Shown: positions 8,745 through 16,701 of the stretch, in pieces
How positions within the stretch are numbered: position 1 is the first letter of the stretch
How the letters are laid out: every line of letters begins with the position of its first letter
Origin: DT-110 sp964342305
Lineage (GTDB): Bacteria > Bacteroidota > Bacteroidia > Chitinophagales > Saprospiraceae
DNA: 64,000 bases
Assembly (NCBI GenBank): GCA_964342305.1
Contig: CAYFGK010000001.1
Span: forward strand, 1-64,000
Reading direction: 5' to 3'
Made by a program: the position numbers and the translations under genes
The notes under the pieces: model-generated
What the model was told of the DNA's origin: nothing
The model's input: only the letters and a program-made list of their open reading frames with translations
Database searches by the model: none

Positions 8745-9983
8745 ATGAAAGAAAAATGCTGGTTACAACTGCTACTGCTGCTGCTTCCTTTTTTTGGCGT
8801 AAGCCAGGAGAATCCCCTGGAACGCATCATTTTGGAAGACGATAGTCTGCGAGTGGTGGCCTCCAATCCCGCGCATCAGGTGCAGGTGATCTACACCCGC
8901 ATCGACCGGGACAGTAAAAATGTGCCGGGTTTTAAGACCTATACCTACGGCCTGGACACCAACCTGTACTTCTATCCGGCCAGCACGGTAAAGATGCCGG
9001 CGGCAGCCCTGGCCCTGGAGAAGCTGAACCACCTGCGTATACGCGGCCTGGACCGGGGAGATCGGATGGTCACCGGTGCCGCCACCTCTCCGCAGACACC
9101 GGTTGAGAAAGATAGCAGCTCTGAAAATAGGGACCCTTCCATCGAGCACTACATCAAAAAGATCTTTCTGGTTAGCGATAATGATGCCTATAACCGACTG
9201 TATGAGTTTCTGGGGCAGGGGTACCTAAACGAGCAATTGCACCGCAAAGGGTTCACCCACACCCGGATTATTCATCGCCTGTCGGTAAGCGGCTACGACA
9301 CCCTCGGCAACCGCCTGACGAATCCGGTCAGCCTGTACGACGACGACGAGCTGGCCTACTTTCAAAACGAGGTGTACAGCAAATGGTATCCAAATTGGAA
9401 TTTGCGCAATCAGATTCGGGGGCAGGGTTATACCGACAGCGAAGGCCAGCTGATTGAAGAGCCCTTTGATTTCCGATACAAAAATTACGTGTCCCTGCCC
9501 GATCTCCACGATATGCTGAAGGTGTTGCTCTTCCCGGAGGCCGTACCGGCCCGGCAACGTTTTGACCTGACAGATGATGACTACCAATTCCTGTACCGCT
9601 ACCTGCGGATGCTACCCCGTGAAAGTGAATATCCGGCGTACCCGGACCTGACCGACTGGGATGCGTACGTCAAGTTTCTGTATTACGGTTCCGAAAAAGG
9701 AGCTATCAAGGAGCCAATCCGCCTGCTGAATAAAGTAGGCGATGCCTATGGTTTTCTCACCGATGTCGCATATGTCGCCAATCCCGAAACGGGCACCGAA
9801 TTCATCGTAGCGGTGAACATCCACGTCAATGAGAATGAGATCTTTAACGACGGTGTCTACGAATACGATGAGATCGGCTTCCCCTTTCTGAAGCGATTGG
9901 GACGCCTGATCTACGAATACGACGAAAACCGACCCCGCCGAAGGAAAGCGGATTTGAGGAGGTTCTTTGGTGATGAACAATAA
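8745..9983 (+). CDS. Class A beta-lactamase-like serine hydrolase, exported
   Basis: A 412-residue protein with a signal peptide (about 1-20, ending GVSQ). Three penicilloyl-serine-transferase motifs are visible: SxxK as S80-T-V-K83, SDN at 144-146, and a KTG-like K330-V-G. This matches the beta-lactamase-related serine hydrolase group (Beta-lactamase2 type). The protein is longer than true class A lactamases (about 290) because of an insert between the SDN and KVG motifs. Antibiotic hydrolysis is not implied; many relatives are peptidases or esterases. The hexamer array immediately upstream may affect its expression. Confidence 0.82.
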   Translation: MKEKCWLQLLLLLLPFFGVSQENPLERIILEDDSLRVVASNPAHQVQVIYTRIDRDSKNVPGFKTYTYGLDTNLYFYPASTVKMPAAALALEKLNHLRIRGLDRGDRMVTGAATSPQTPVEKDSSSENRDPSIEHYIKKIFLVSDNDAYNRLYEFLGQGYLNEQLHRKGFTHTRIIHRLSVSGYDTLGNRLTNPVSLYDDDELAYFQNEVYSKWYPNWNLRNQIRGQGYTDSEGQLIEEPFDFRYKNYVSLPDLHDMLKVLLFPEAVPARQRFDLTDDDYQFLYRYLRMLPRESEYPAYPDLTDWDAYVKFLYYGSEKGAIKEPIRLLNKVGDAYGFLTDVAYVANPETGTEFIVAVNIHVNENEIFNDGVYEYDEIGFPFLKRLGRLIYEYDENRPRRRKADLRRFFGDEQ

Positions 9984-10061
9984 AGCCGGTAGGAGACACC
10001 AAGCTACTTGCATTGAGCATTTATCATTCATCACTTAGCATTAATGTTCTATCTTTCAGGC

Positions 10062-11678
10062 ATGCATCGTATCCTACTCCCCCTATTACTATTGGCCATC
10101 GGTCAGGTAACTGCACAACGGGCCGATTTCCTTCCGGTCAACTACGATTTTCGTCTGCGCCTGCAGACCGAGATCGAGGCGCAGTCCGATAGCAGCCACC
10201 ATCAGGGAATGTACCCGCTGAATCCCTTCCGGTACGCGGGTATTCGTTCGGCTTTCGCCAAAAACCAACGCCTCGGTGGTCGCTTTGCCGATTCTACCTG
10301 GTTGGGACGCAAGGTCTTCAACGAAATGCTGATCGACCTGCAAACCACCGATTTTGACTTTCAGCTCCACCCGACCCTGAATCTACAGGTGGGTAGTGAT
10401 TCACGCACACCGGATAACACGCCCTACGTCAATACCCGTGGTTTCTTTGTGCAGGGGCGCATTGGGGAGAAGGTGGCTTTCTTCTCTGACTTCTACGAGA
10501 ACCAGGCACGTCTGCCGCAATACGTCAACGAATGGACAAATCAGAATCGCTACGGAGGTCCTGGAGTTACGCCCGGACAGGGTGATTTCAAAGGCATCGC
10601 TAATCAACCGGGCGGCCGTGACTTTGCCTACGCCAGCGGGGCGGTCAGCTTCCAGCCGGGGCGCTTCTTTAACTTTCAGTTAGGCTATGGTAAACACTTT
10701 ATTGGGGATGGCTACCGGTCTTTTTTGCTATCAGATAATGCCTTTAATTACCCCTATTTCCGCATCCAGTCTAATTTCTGGCGCATCCAGTACACCAATC
10801 TCTATACGCAGCTACGCGATGTACGCTACCAAAACCCCGACAATAGCTACCGCCGCAAGTACATGGTAGCTCATCACCTCTCGGTCAACATCGGTGACCG
10901 CTGGCGGGTAGGCCTGTACGAAACGGTGGTCTATGCCGATAGCGCCGGCACCCGCGGTTTGGAATGGGATTACCTGATCCCCGTGATCTTCTACCGGCCG
11001 GTCGAATTCGCCCTGGGTTCCGAAGCGGGGAACGTGCTTCTGGGGATGAATGTCCATTACAAACTCAACGATCGCATTCGCCTCTACGGGCAGATCGGGC
11101 TCGACGAATTTAAATTCTCGGAAGTCACCGCCGGCGATGGCTGGTGGGCGAATAAATACACGGTGCAACTAGGTGCCAAACTGTTGGAGCCGATTCCCGG
11201 ACTATTCCTGCAGGGGGAGTTCAACTTTGCCCGCCCGTATACTTTTACCCACGAAGGAGGCGATATGGCTTATGCACACTACAACCAGGCGCTCGCCCAC
11301 CCCCTGGGAGCTAATTTCCGGGAGCTCATTATTATCGCCAATTACTACCGTGGTCGCTTTTTTGCGGAAACGCACCTTCAGTACAGTTGGCGCGGCCTCG
11401 ACCCGCCCGGAGAGAATTGGGGTAGCCAGGTGCTACTGGGTTACGAATCCCGCGAACAGGAATACGGCAACGAAACGCTGCAAGGGGTTCGCACCACCAC
11501 CCTGTACACGGATTTGCGGGTCGGTTGGATCGTTAATCCCGGTTATAACCTGCGCTTTGAGGCCGGCCTTCGCCTGCGCGATTTCGCACCCGAAACAAGC
11601 ACCCTCACCGCTACGAATACCACCTATTTCTTCGTAGGCCTGCGTACCGCATTGCAGAACCATTATTATGATTTTTAG
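10062..11678 (+). CDS. Outer-membrane beta-barrel protein, possible Wzi-like capsule assembly protein
   Basis: A 538-residue secreted protein. The start at 10062 gives a clear signal peptide (MHRILLPLLLLAIGQVTAQ); an in-frame ATG at 10044 is less good. The rest is rich in alternating aromatic beta-strands and ends in Phe (NHYYDF), typical of an outer-membrane barrel. Segments such as GYGKHFIGDGYRSFLLSDNA recall capsule assembly (Wzi) family proteins, but this is from memory and uncertain. The GDP-mannose synthesis gene follows 128 bp later, which fits a surface-polysaccharide role. One exact copy of the mini-hairpin motif lies inside the gene (10250-10263). Confidence 0.7.
   Translation: MHRILLPLLLLAIGQVTAQRADFLPVNYDFRLRLQTEIEAQSDSSHHQGMYPLNPFRYAGIRSAFAKNQRLGGRFADSTWLGRKVFNEMLIDLQTTDFDFQLHPTLNLQVGSDSRTPDNTPYVNTRGFFVQGRIGEKVAFFSDFYENQARLPQYVNEWTNQNRYGGPGVTPGQGDFKGIANQPGGRDFAYASGAVSFQPGRFFNFQLGYGKHFIGDGYRSFLLSDNAFNYPYFRIQSNFWRIQYTNLYTQLRDVRYQNPDNSYRRKYMVAHHLSVNIGDRWRVGLYETVVYADSAGTRGLEWDYLIPVIFYRPVEFALGSEAGNVLLGMNVHYKLNDRIRLYGQIGLDEFKFSEVTAGDGWWANKYTVQLGAKLLEPIPGLFLQGEFNFARPYTFTHEGGDMAYAHYNQALAHPLGANFRELIIIANYYRGRFFAETHLQYSWRGLDPPGENWGSQVLLGYESREQEYGNETLQGVRTTTLYTDLRVGWIVNPGYNLRFEAGLRLRDFAPETSTLTATNTTYFFVGLRTALQNHYYDF
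10250..10263 (+). repeat. Mini-hairpin motif GGCTTTCGCCAAAA in a CDS
   Basis: Exact copy inside the barrel-protein gene, translated as part of SAFAKNQR. The complementary strand folds as GGC-GAAA-GCC preceded by TTTT. Confidence 0.8.
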
Positions 11679-11710
11679 TGTCCCCGGTACCTTCGCCGTA
11701 AAAGTACGCC

Positions 11711-11740
11711 GCCCGCCGGAGTCCGTACGGACGAAGGAGG
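11711..11740. repeat. 30-bp repeat with GTCCGTACGGAC, copy 2
   Basis: Same 30-bp unit as at 7581 and 29233: GCCCGCCG, an A or G, then the perfect 12-bp palindrome GTCCGTACGGAC and GAAGGAGG. It is again followed by AAACCTC-type heptamers. Confidence 0.8.
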
Positions 11741-11806
11741 GAAACCCCAAACCTCAAACCTGAATTTGTTTTTTCCGTACAATTGTATAAATCGAATCCC
11801 TAAATT

Positions 11807-12865
11807 ATGTCCACTCCTTACGTAGCCATTATGGCGGGCGGTATCGGTTCTCGATTTTGGCCAGCCAGCCGAACGGAACGTCCCAAACAATTCCTGGATA
11901 TTCTTGGTACCGGCAAGTCGCTGATACGAATGACCTTTGAGCGGTTCTTGCACATTACGCCGGCAGAGCGAATATTCATCGTAACGAATGAACGTTACCG
12001 GGATCTGGTAAAAGCCCATTTACCTGAACTCACCGACGAGCAAATTCTGGGCGAACCTTCCCGCAATAATACGGCACCCTGTGTGGCTTATACTGCTTTT
12101 AAGTTGCAAGCTCTTGACCCCGAAGCCAACCTGATCGTTGCACCTTCGGATCACATCATTTTGCAGGAAATGGATTTTCTGGAGACGGTCAAAAAAGGGC
12201 TTGCCTTTACGGCCAAAAATGATGCCCTGCTTACCCTGGGCATCCAACCCTCCCGTCCGGATACGGGCTACGGATACATCGAAGTCGGTACTGTAGCTGA
12301 CGGTGCTATTCGAAAAGTGGCCTCCTTTCGGGAAAAACCAGACCTGCCTACCGCTCTGGAATACCTGGACTCCGGAAAATACCTCTGGAACGCCGGTATT
12401 TTCATCTGGAAAGTCGATCATCTTATAGCTGCCTTCGCTAAACATGCCCCGGAGATTCATCGCATTCTCCAAGCCGGATCCGACACCTACAACACCGAAA
12501 AGGAAACCGAGTTTATAAACAAAGCGTATCCCACCACGCCCAATATCAGTATTGATTACGCTATCCTGGAAAAAGCGGATAATGTGTACACTCTGCCCAG
12601 TGACTTCGGTTGGTCTGACCTGGGAACCTGGGCGTCATTGCACGCTGAGCTGCCTAAGGATGAGAATGGAAATGCCGTCACCGGTGACCGCGTTCATCTC
12701 TCGGAAACGAAAGACTCCCTGGTACGCACTCCTGCCGGCAAGCAAGTGGTAATCACCGGATTAAGTGATTACATCATCGTCGATGAGGGCGATGTATTAT
12801 TGATTCATCCGAAGAGCAGGGAACAGGAGATTAAGGGGATAGTGGCGAAAGTTGCAAAGCAGTGA
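11807..12865 (+). CDS. manC: Mannose-1-phosphate guanylyltransferase
   Basis: A 352-residue cytosolic nucleotidyltransferase that makes GDP-mannose from mannose-1-phosphate and GTP. The signature at residues 9-27 (AGGIGSRFWPASRTERPKQF) is intact, and the later sugar-binding motif FREKPD and NAGIFIW are present. It is the short form, without the C-terminal isomerase domain of bifunctional enzymes. It likely feeds mannose or fucose residues into the surface glycans built by genes at 15.5-19.8 kb. Confidence 0.93.
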   Translation: MSTPYVAIMAGGIGSRFWPASRTERPKQFLDILGTGKSLIRMTFERFLHITPAERIFIVTNERYRDLVKAHLPELTDEQILGEPSRNNTAPCVAYTAFKLQALDPEANLIVAPSDHIILQEMDFLETVKKGLAFTAKNDALLTLGIQPSRPDTGYGYIEVGTVADGAIRKVASFREKPDLPTALEYLDSGKYLWNAGIFIWKVDHLIAAFAKHAPEIHRILQAGSDTYNTEKETEFINKAYPTTPNISIDYAILEKADNVYTLPSDFGWSDLGTWASLHAELPKDENGNAVTGDRVHLSETKDSLVRTPAGKQVVITGLSDYIIVDEGDVLLIHPKSREQEIKGIVAKVAKQ

Positions 12866-12923
12866 AGGAGGGCAATAAACTTCTATGGCAAGGAAAAAAT
12901 ATTCTGATAACAAAAAAGGAGGG

Positions 12924-13382
12924 TCATTTGACCGAAGCACTTTTCCCCCTTTGGAGGGGGGGAGGGGGTGGAAGCCAAACAACCTTCCACACGGGTTTTT
13001 CCTGTAATTCAATCCACTCCTCAATATCACGTTTTACTTCGTGAATGTGGTGAAGCACCTCCAAATTGGTAAATCGCAAGACGGTGAATCCAATGTTTTC
13101 CAAAGCTATTTCCCTTAATTTGTCTTTTTTTTGCATATACTCTCGTAAATGATAGCTTCCGTCGACTTCAATTACTAATAGCAATTTTAAGCAAGCAAAA
13201 TCAGCTATATAGTTCAGGATTGGGCGTTGTCGACGGAATGAATACCCTTTCATTTTACGAGCCTTTAATACGTACTTCCACAAACAAGCTTCCGCTTTTG
13301 TCATGCGCTTCCTTAGTCTATTTGCGTAGGGACGCAATTCTTTATTGTAGTGGTAGTTGTTTCCCGGACCTGCTGGAATCAT
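12924..13382 (-). CDS. DUF559 family protein (endonuclease-like fold)
   Basis: A 152-residue protein of the DUF559 family, related to Vsr/PD-(D/E)XK-type nucleases. Recognisable parts are LRKRMTKAEACLWKYVL, FRRQRPILNYIADFACL and LVIEVDGSYH, the last holding the conserved acidic residues. The C-terminal tail (LPPPPPLQRGK) is encoded by one terminal repeat of the surrounding cassette, so the gene and its inverted repeat overlap. No methyltransferase partner is nearby. Nuclease activity is not established from the sequence. Confidence 0.85.
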   Translation of the reverse strand: MIPAGPGNNYHYNKELRPYANRLRKRMTKAEACLWKYVLKARKMKGYSFRRQRPILNYIADFACLKLLLVIEVDGSYHLREYMQKKDKLREIALENIGFTVLRFTNLEVLHHIHEVKRDIEEWIELQEKPVWKVVWLPPPPPLQRGKSASVK

Positions 13383-13439
13383 AATGTAATATTGGGTTCT
13401 TGCTATGGCACCCCCTAACCCCCGCCAGCGGGGGAAACG
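12941..13439. mobile_element. DUF559 cassette bounded by GC-rich inverted repeats
   Basis: The left end (12941-12971) reads TTTTCCCCCTTTGGAG followed by G- and A-rich sequence to GGGGGTGG. The right end (13408-13439), read on the opposite strand, gives GTTTCCCCCGCTGGCG then GGGGGTTAGGGGGTGCC. The two ends are imperfect inverted repeats of about 31 bp that enclose only the DUF559 gene and its upstream flank. This suggests a small mobile or cassette-like unit; no target duplication was identified. Confidence 0.6.
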
Positions 13440-13811
13440 ATCAGGGAATGAAGTCGCCTAAGTGGTTAAAAGAGGACCCCTCACTCTCAAAAGGGGCCCT
13501 CTCAAAGCTCAGGTGGCAAAGTGTCGAGATGAGAAAAAAGGAAGGATAAACATCACCGGAACACGCACTTCCCACCCGTTGGGAGCATCAGTAAGCAGAC
13601 AGCATTAGTAAGAACTGTTCATAGGGATGATCATTTGGTGTTGTTCTTAAATCTTACATGGACAAGGTAAAAGGACTTTGTCTTTGAATAAATGACACAA
13701 TTGCCTATTAGTAGGGTGGCTGATTTAGTGGTTTAAGGAGTTTTTTGCGTGCTTATTATTTGGTTATCAGTGTTTTAAGTTGTTTGTTGTTCGGTCGGTA
13801 AAGTGGAAGGC
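13440..13811. other. Gene-free spacer
   Basis: No gene is seen. One imperfect hairpin is visible at about 13470-13501 (AGAGGACCCCT pairing with AGGGGCCCTCT), otherwise AT-rich sequence with no recognised motif. Confidence 0.6.
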
Positions 13812-13842
13812 CAAAAAAAAATGGCCTCTCAAATGAGAAGCC
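13812..13842 (-). terminator. Rho-independent terminator of the small secreted-protein operon
   Basis: Read on the minus strand: GGCTTCTC-ATTT-GAGAGGCC followed by a run of T (plus-strand A-run at 13812-13821). It lies 70 bp beyond the stop codon of the last gene of the three-gene operon. Confidence 0.8.
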
Positions 13843-13911
13843 AATAATCTCCATCCGGAGAATCATTCAAACGCTGTTTGGTGCACGATTTTAGGTCAAA
13901 AGTGGCTCTGC

Positions 13912-14169
13912 TTATCTACGAATACATCTGGCGTAATTATCAGAGGCAACTTCAATGGAGTCATTAAAGTCCATATATGCCCAGCGATTACAGGTTCCTG
14001 TGAGTCGGAAAATTTCAATCACTGGTCGTTCGTAGCGGCAGTATAAAACATCAGACGAAAGTTGGTCACTTGCTGTTTTATAGTCCTTGAGCCACTGCTC
14101 ATAGCAACTTGCCTGAAGGGCCGTCGATAAGGCTCCGATCAGCAAGAGCGATAGCATGATCTTTTTCAT
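13912..14169 (-). CDS. Small secreted protein, four cysteines, unknown
   Basis: An 85-residue protein with a signal peptide (about 1-21, ending ALQA-S). The mature part has four cysteines (CYEQW, YCRY, TCNRW, RCIRR), likely two disulfides in the periplasm or outside. I do not recognise the family. It is third in an operon with two lipoprotein genes, 3 bp after the preceding one, and is followed by a terminator. The four-cysteine spacing is roughly like that of the C-terminal part of the 14643-15239 product, so the two may share a domain (inference). Confidence 0.7.
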   Translation of the reverse strand: MKKIMLSLLLIGALSTALQASCYEQWLKDYKTASDQLSSDVLYCRYERPVIEIFRLTGTCNRWAYMDFNDSIEVASDNYARCIRR

Positions 14170-14172
14170 AGC

Positions 14173-14637
14173 TTAGTTCTTTTTTAGGTCATCAATGATC
14201 AAATTGGTTTCTACATCAAAGGCGGGATGATCCGAAAGGAACAGCTCACGTACTTCTTTAAATTTCTCTTTCGGTAGCTTCCGAAGCGCCGGAAATGCTT
14301 CGTCCAGGGCGGTTATTCTCCGATCCACTTGACAGCTTAAATGCAGGTATCGTTCCTCTCGATCTGTCAGATAGGTAGGATCATTCACATAGCAGTCTTC
14401 ATCCATTTGGAGACCGTATTTGACCGCCTTCTGTTGTAAGCTATCCATGTTGATGTCACGGAATTCAGCCACAATAAATGGTTTAATTCCGTTCAACGCG
14501 AGCTCATATTGATAGTACTCAGGGCTATTCGCTACCTGAATGAGTAAACTATCCGTGAGTGATTGGCCGTGACTTTCGTCTTGTGTACAGGAGACTATTG
14601 CTCCGACGATAAACAGAAAAAAAAGATACTTTTTCAT
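14173..14637 (-). CDS. Small lipoprotein, unknown
   Basis: A 154-residue lipoprotein: MKKYLFFLFIVGAIVSC gives a lipobox with lipidated Cys17. The mature part is helical, charged, with two cysteines (DEDCYVND and LSCQVD). Not recognised. Middle gene of a three-gene operon with gaps of 5 and 3 bp, so all three are probably made together. Confidence 0.7.
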   Translation of the reverse strand: MKKYLFFLFIVGAIVSCTQDESHGQSLTDSLLIQVANSPEYYQYELALNGIKPFIVAEFRDINMDSLQQKAVKYGLQMDEDCYVNDPTYLTDREERYLHLSCQVDRRITALDEAFPALRKLPKEKFKEVRELFLSDHPAFDVETNLIIDDLKKN

Positions 14638-14642
14638 GATGG

Positions 14643-15239
14643 TTATTTTTCGATATCATTAATACAATCATACAAGGTGTTAAAGGACCCGATAACGGCC
14701 GTTGTATACACGTAATAGCAACCCTGCCATCCAGATCCCCCGGACTTACCTACACAAAGTGCAAAACCATGGGTAGCTATTTCACCGCGTTTGTCGTGGG
14801 CTTTCAGGCATGCAATCCGGCGATCATGACGGAGTAAAGACCGATATCGGGTAGTAATTTGTCGGGCCTTTTGGTGACTCATTCGCTGTGCTCGTTCGGT
14901 AAACTCTTTCCGGTTCGATGAATCCAGGACCTTCTCCATTTGGGTATTAAGGAGCTTCAACCGGCGGGCAATGGTCCATGCAGCTTCGTCTTGTGGGGCG
15001 ACCGGAAGCAAAACCTGATCACTCTGGGCCATTTCATCCAACCGCTCAATATTAATCTCGTTTTCAACCGCATAATCCATAATTGAAGAAAGCTCTTCAA
15101 CCAAGTCTTCAACGGACCATTTCTTTTGGAAAAATATATTATTGGACTCCTGGACCTGGAAGACCTCCTTTTCGCAACTCCACGTCAACAGAGTAAGCAG
15201 AAGGGTGCCAAGAATTCCTATGGCTATTCGTAATCGCAT
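14643..15239 (-). CDS. Small lipoprotein with Cys-rich C-terminus, unknown
   Basis: A 198-residue lipoprotein; the start at 15239 gives MRLRIAIGILGTLLLTLLTWSC with a lipobox Cys, preferred over an in-frame upstream ATG at 15293 that would bury the signal. A helical middle (EELSSIMDYAVENEINIERL onward) is followed by a four-cysteine, Gly-rich end (IACLKAHD, FALCVGKSGGSG, GCYYVY, YDCINDIEK). First gene of the operon. Function unknown. Confidence 0.7.
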   Translation of the reverse strand: MRLRIAIGILGTLLLTLLTWSCEKEVFQVQESNNIFFQKKWSVEDLVEELSSIMDYAVENEINIERLDEMAQSDQVLLPVAPQDEAAWTIARRLKLLNTQMEKVLDSSNRKEFTERAQRMSHQKARQITTRYRSLLRHDRRIACLKAHDKRGEIATHGFALCVGKSGGSGWQGCYYVYTTAVIGSFNTLYDCINDIEK

Positions 15240-15434
15240 AAAAAATGTGTTGTAGTTAAGAAATAAACCGGGAATACCCGGTAGCATGCTCACAAGGTAT
15301 TAGCATTCTGGTGCTGACGAGCGGACAGTTTACGCGATTTGTAGGTGTGTAGTTGGAGAGGGGTAAGACGCTAAAAACTGCTTTATGTGTTGATATTCAG
15401 TGTTCTATGATGTGTTAATGCAGCCCCTTTCCCA

Positions 15435-15448
15435 GGCTTTCGCCAAAA
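15435..15448 (+). repeat. Mini-hairpin motif GGCTTTCGCCAAAA, intergenic
   Basis: Exact copy, followed by two more A, in the spacer 93 bp before the glycan operon. Confidence 0.8.
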
Positions 15449-15540
15449 AAGCATTGCCCGAAACCCAGTACTTTGACGCAGTAATTCGGTAAAACCTGCT
15501 CTGGTTTGCCTCCTTTTTTACCTGTTTAAACACCTGCGTC

Positions 15541-16701
15541 ATGACCCGCTATCTGACACCTTTTAAGCCGCTGACCGTTGCCCTCGTTACGAACGGCGGC
15601 TGGAATCTGTACCTCTTCCGGCAACCCCTGATCCGGGCCTTGCGACATCGTGGTTGCCGCATCCTGCTGCTGGCGCCGGAGGATGAATGGGTGGGGCGTC
15701 TCCCCGACGATCTGTACGATCAGTTTATTCCATTGAGGAATTTCCAGCCGTATGCCCGGTTCCCTTACCGGGATGCCTTGTTTTTTGGAGAATTGTATTC
15801 ACACTACCGTCGATCGCGTCCCGATGTAATCCTTTCCTTTACGGCCAAGCCGAATATCTTCGGTGGTCTGGCAGCCAACTTGGCGGGTATTCCCGCCATC
15901 CCTACGGTGACCGGGTTGGGACACGGGTTTATGCAGGGAGCCTGGTTGCGCTGGGTAATGCGTGTGGGTTACTATTTGGCCTTTCGGCAAAAAACCAGAG
16001 TCCTTTTCCACAACCAGGACGATCGCCGGTATTTTCATCAATCAGGAATCGTAGATTTTAGGCAGTCGGTCGTAATCCCTGGTTCCGGGGTTGATGTAAC
16101 GTATTTTTCGCAAGCACCCTTACCGGAAGATGGTCCATTCCGGATTACCTGTATAGCACGGATGATCAAAACTAAAGGGATCAGGGATTTGATATCAGCT
16201 CTTCGGATGCTGCGAAAAGAAGGTGTTTCGGTCGATTGTATGCTGGTAGGGCCGCTGGTGCCCGGCCACCCGCAAGCTATTCCGGTGGAAGACATTCAAT
16301 ATTGGGAAAAAGAAAAACTTGTGACCTACCACGGGCACCAGCTCGATGTGCGTCCTTATTTGCGTGCCTGTCACTTATTTGTATTGCCTTCTCACTCCGA
16401 GGGGATGCCGCGTGCCGTTTTGGAAGCTATGGCAATTGGCCGCCCCATCCTGACCACTACTGCTCCTGGATGTGCCGAATCGATTGACCTGGCGTGCGGG
16501 TGGAGGGTACCTCCGCAATCATCCGTTCGTCTGGCTCAGGTTATCCGGCAAGCTAGTGCCTCACCGGAAATGCTTACCCGGATGGGCCAGGCGGCCCGCA
16601 AACGGGTGACCCGGCGCTTCCGCGACGACCAGGTTACAGACTACTACCTGCGGGCCATAAATGATTTATGTTCACTCCAAACCCAGCCCATCCATGTCTG
16701 A
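15541..16701 (+). CDS. Glycosyltransferase family 4
   Basis: A 386-residue GT-B glycosyltransferase. The N-terminal half binds acceptor (NGGWNLYLFRQPLIRALRHR; LSFTAKPNIFGGLAANLAGIP, a segment common in undecaprenyl-linked GalNAc/FucNAc transferases). The C-terminal donor domain carries the E-x7-E motif in EGMPRAVLEAMA. It is probably cytosolic, adding a sugar to a lipid-linked glycan. First gene of a four-gene operon whose members overlap by 4 to 17 bp. Confidence 0.88.
   Translation: MTRYLTPFKPLTVALVTNGGWNLYLFRQPLIRALRHRGCRILLLAPEDEWVGRLPDDLYDQFIPLRNFQPYARFPYRDALFFGELYSHYRRSRPDVILSFTAKPNIFGGLAANLAGIPAIPTVTGLGHGFMQGAWLRWVMRVGYYLAFRQKTRVLFHNQDDRRYFHQSGIVDFRQSVVIPGSGVDVTYFSQAPLPEDGPFRITCIARMIKTKGIRDLISALRMLRKEGVSVDCMLVGPLVPGHPQAIPVEDIQYWEKEKLVTYHGHQLDVRPYLRACHLFVLPSHSEGMPRAVLEAMAIGRPILTTTAPGCAESIDLACGWRVPPQSSVRLAQVIRQASASPEMLTRMGQAARKRVTRRFRDDQVTDYYLRAINDLCSLQTQPIHV

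Noticed and set aside
8537..8866. A Ser/Ala/Thr-rich minus-strand frame through the hexamer array
   Set aside because: A hexamer array keeps one frame open by chance, and the frame runs into the antisense of the serine hydrolase signal region.
13408..13439. A rho-independent terminator at CCCCCGCC...GGGGG
   Set aside because: It forms a hairpin, but no T-run follows in either direction, and it matches the opposite end of the DUF559 cassette, so it is listed as a terminal repeat.
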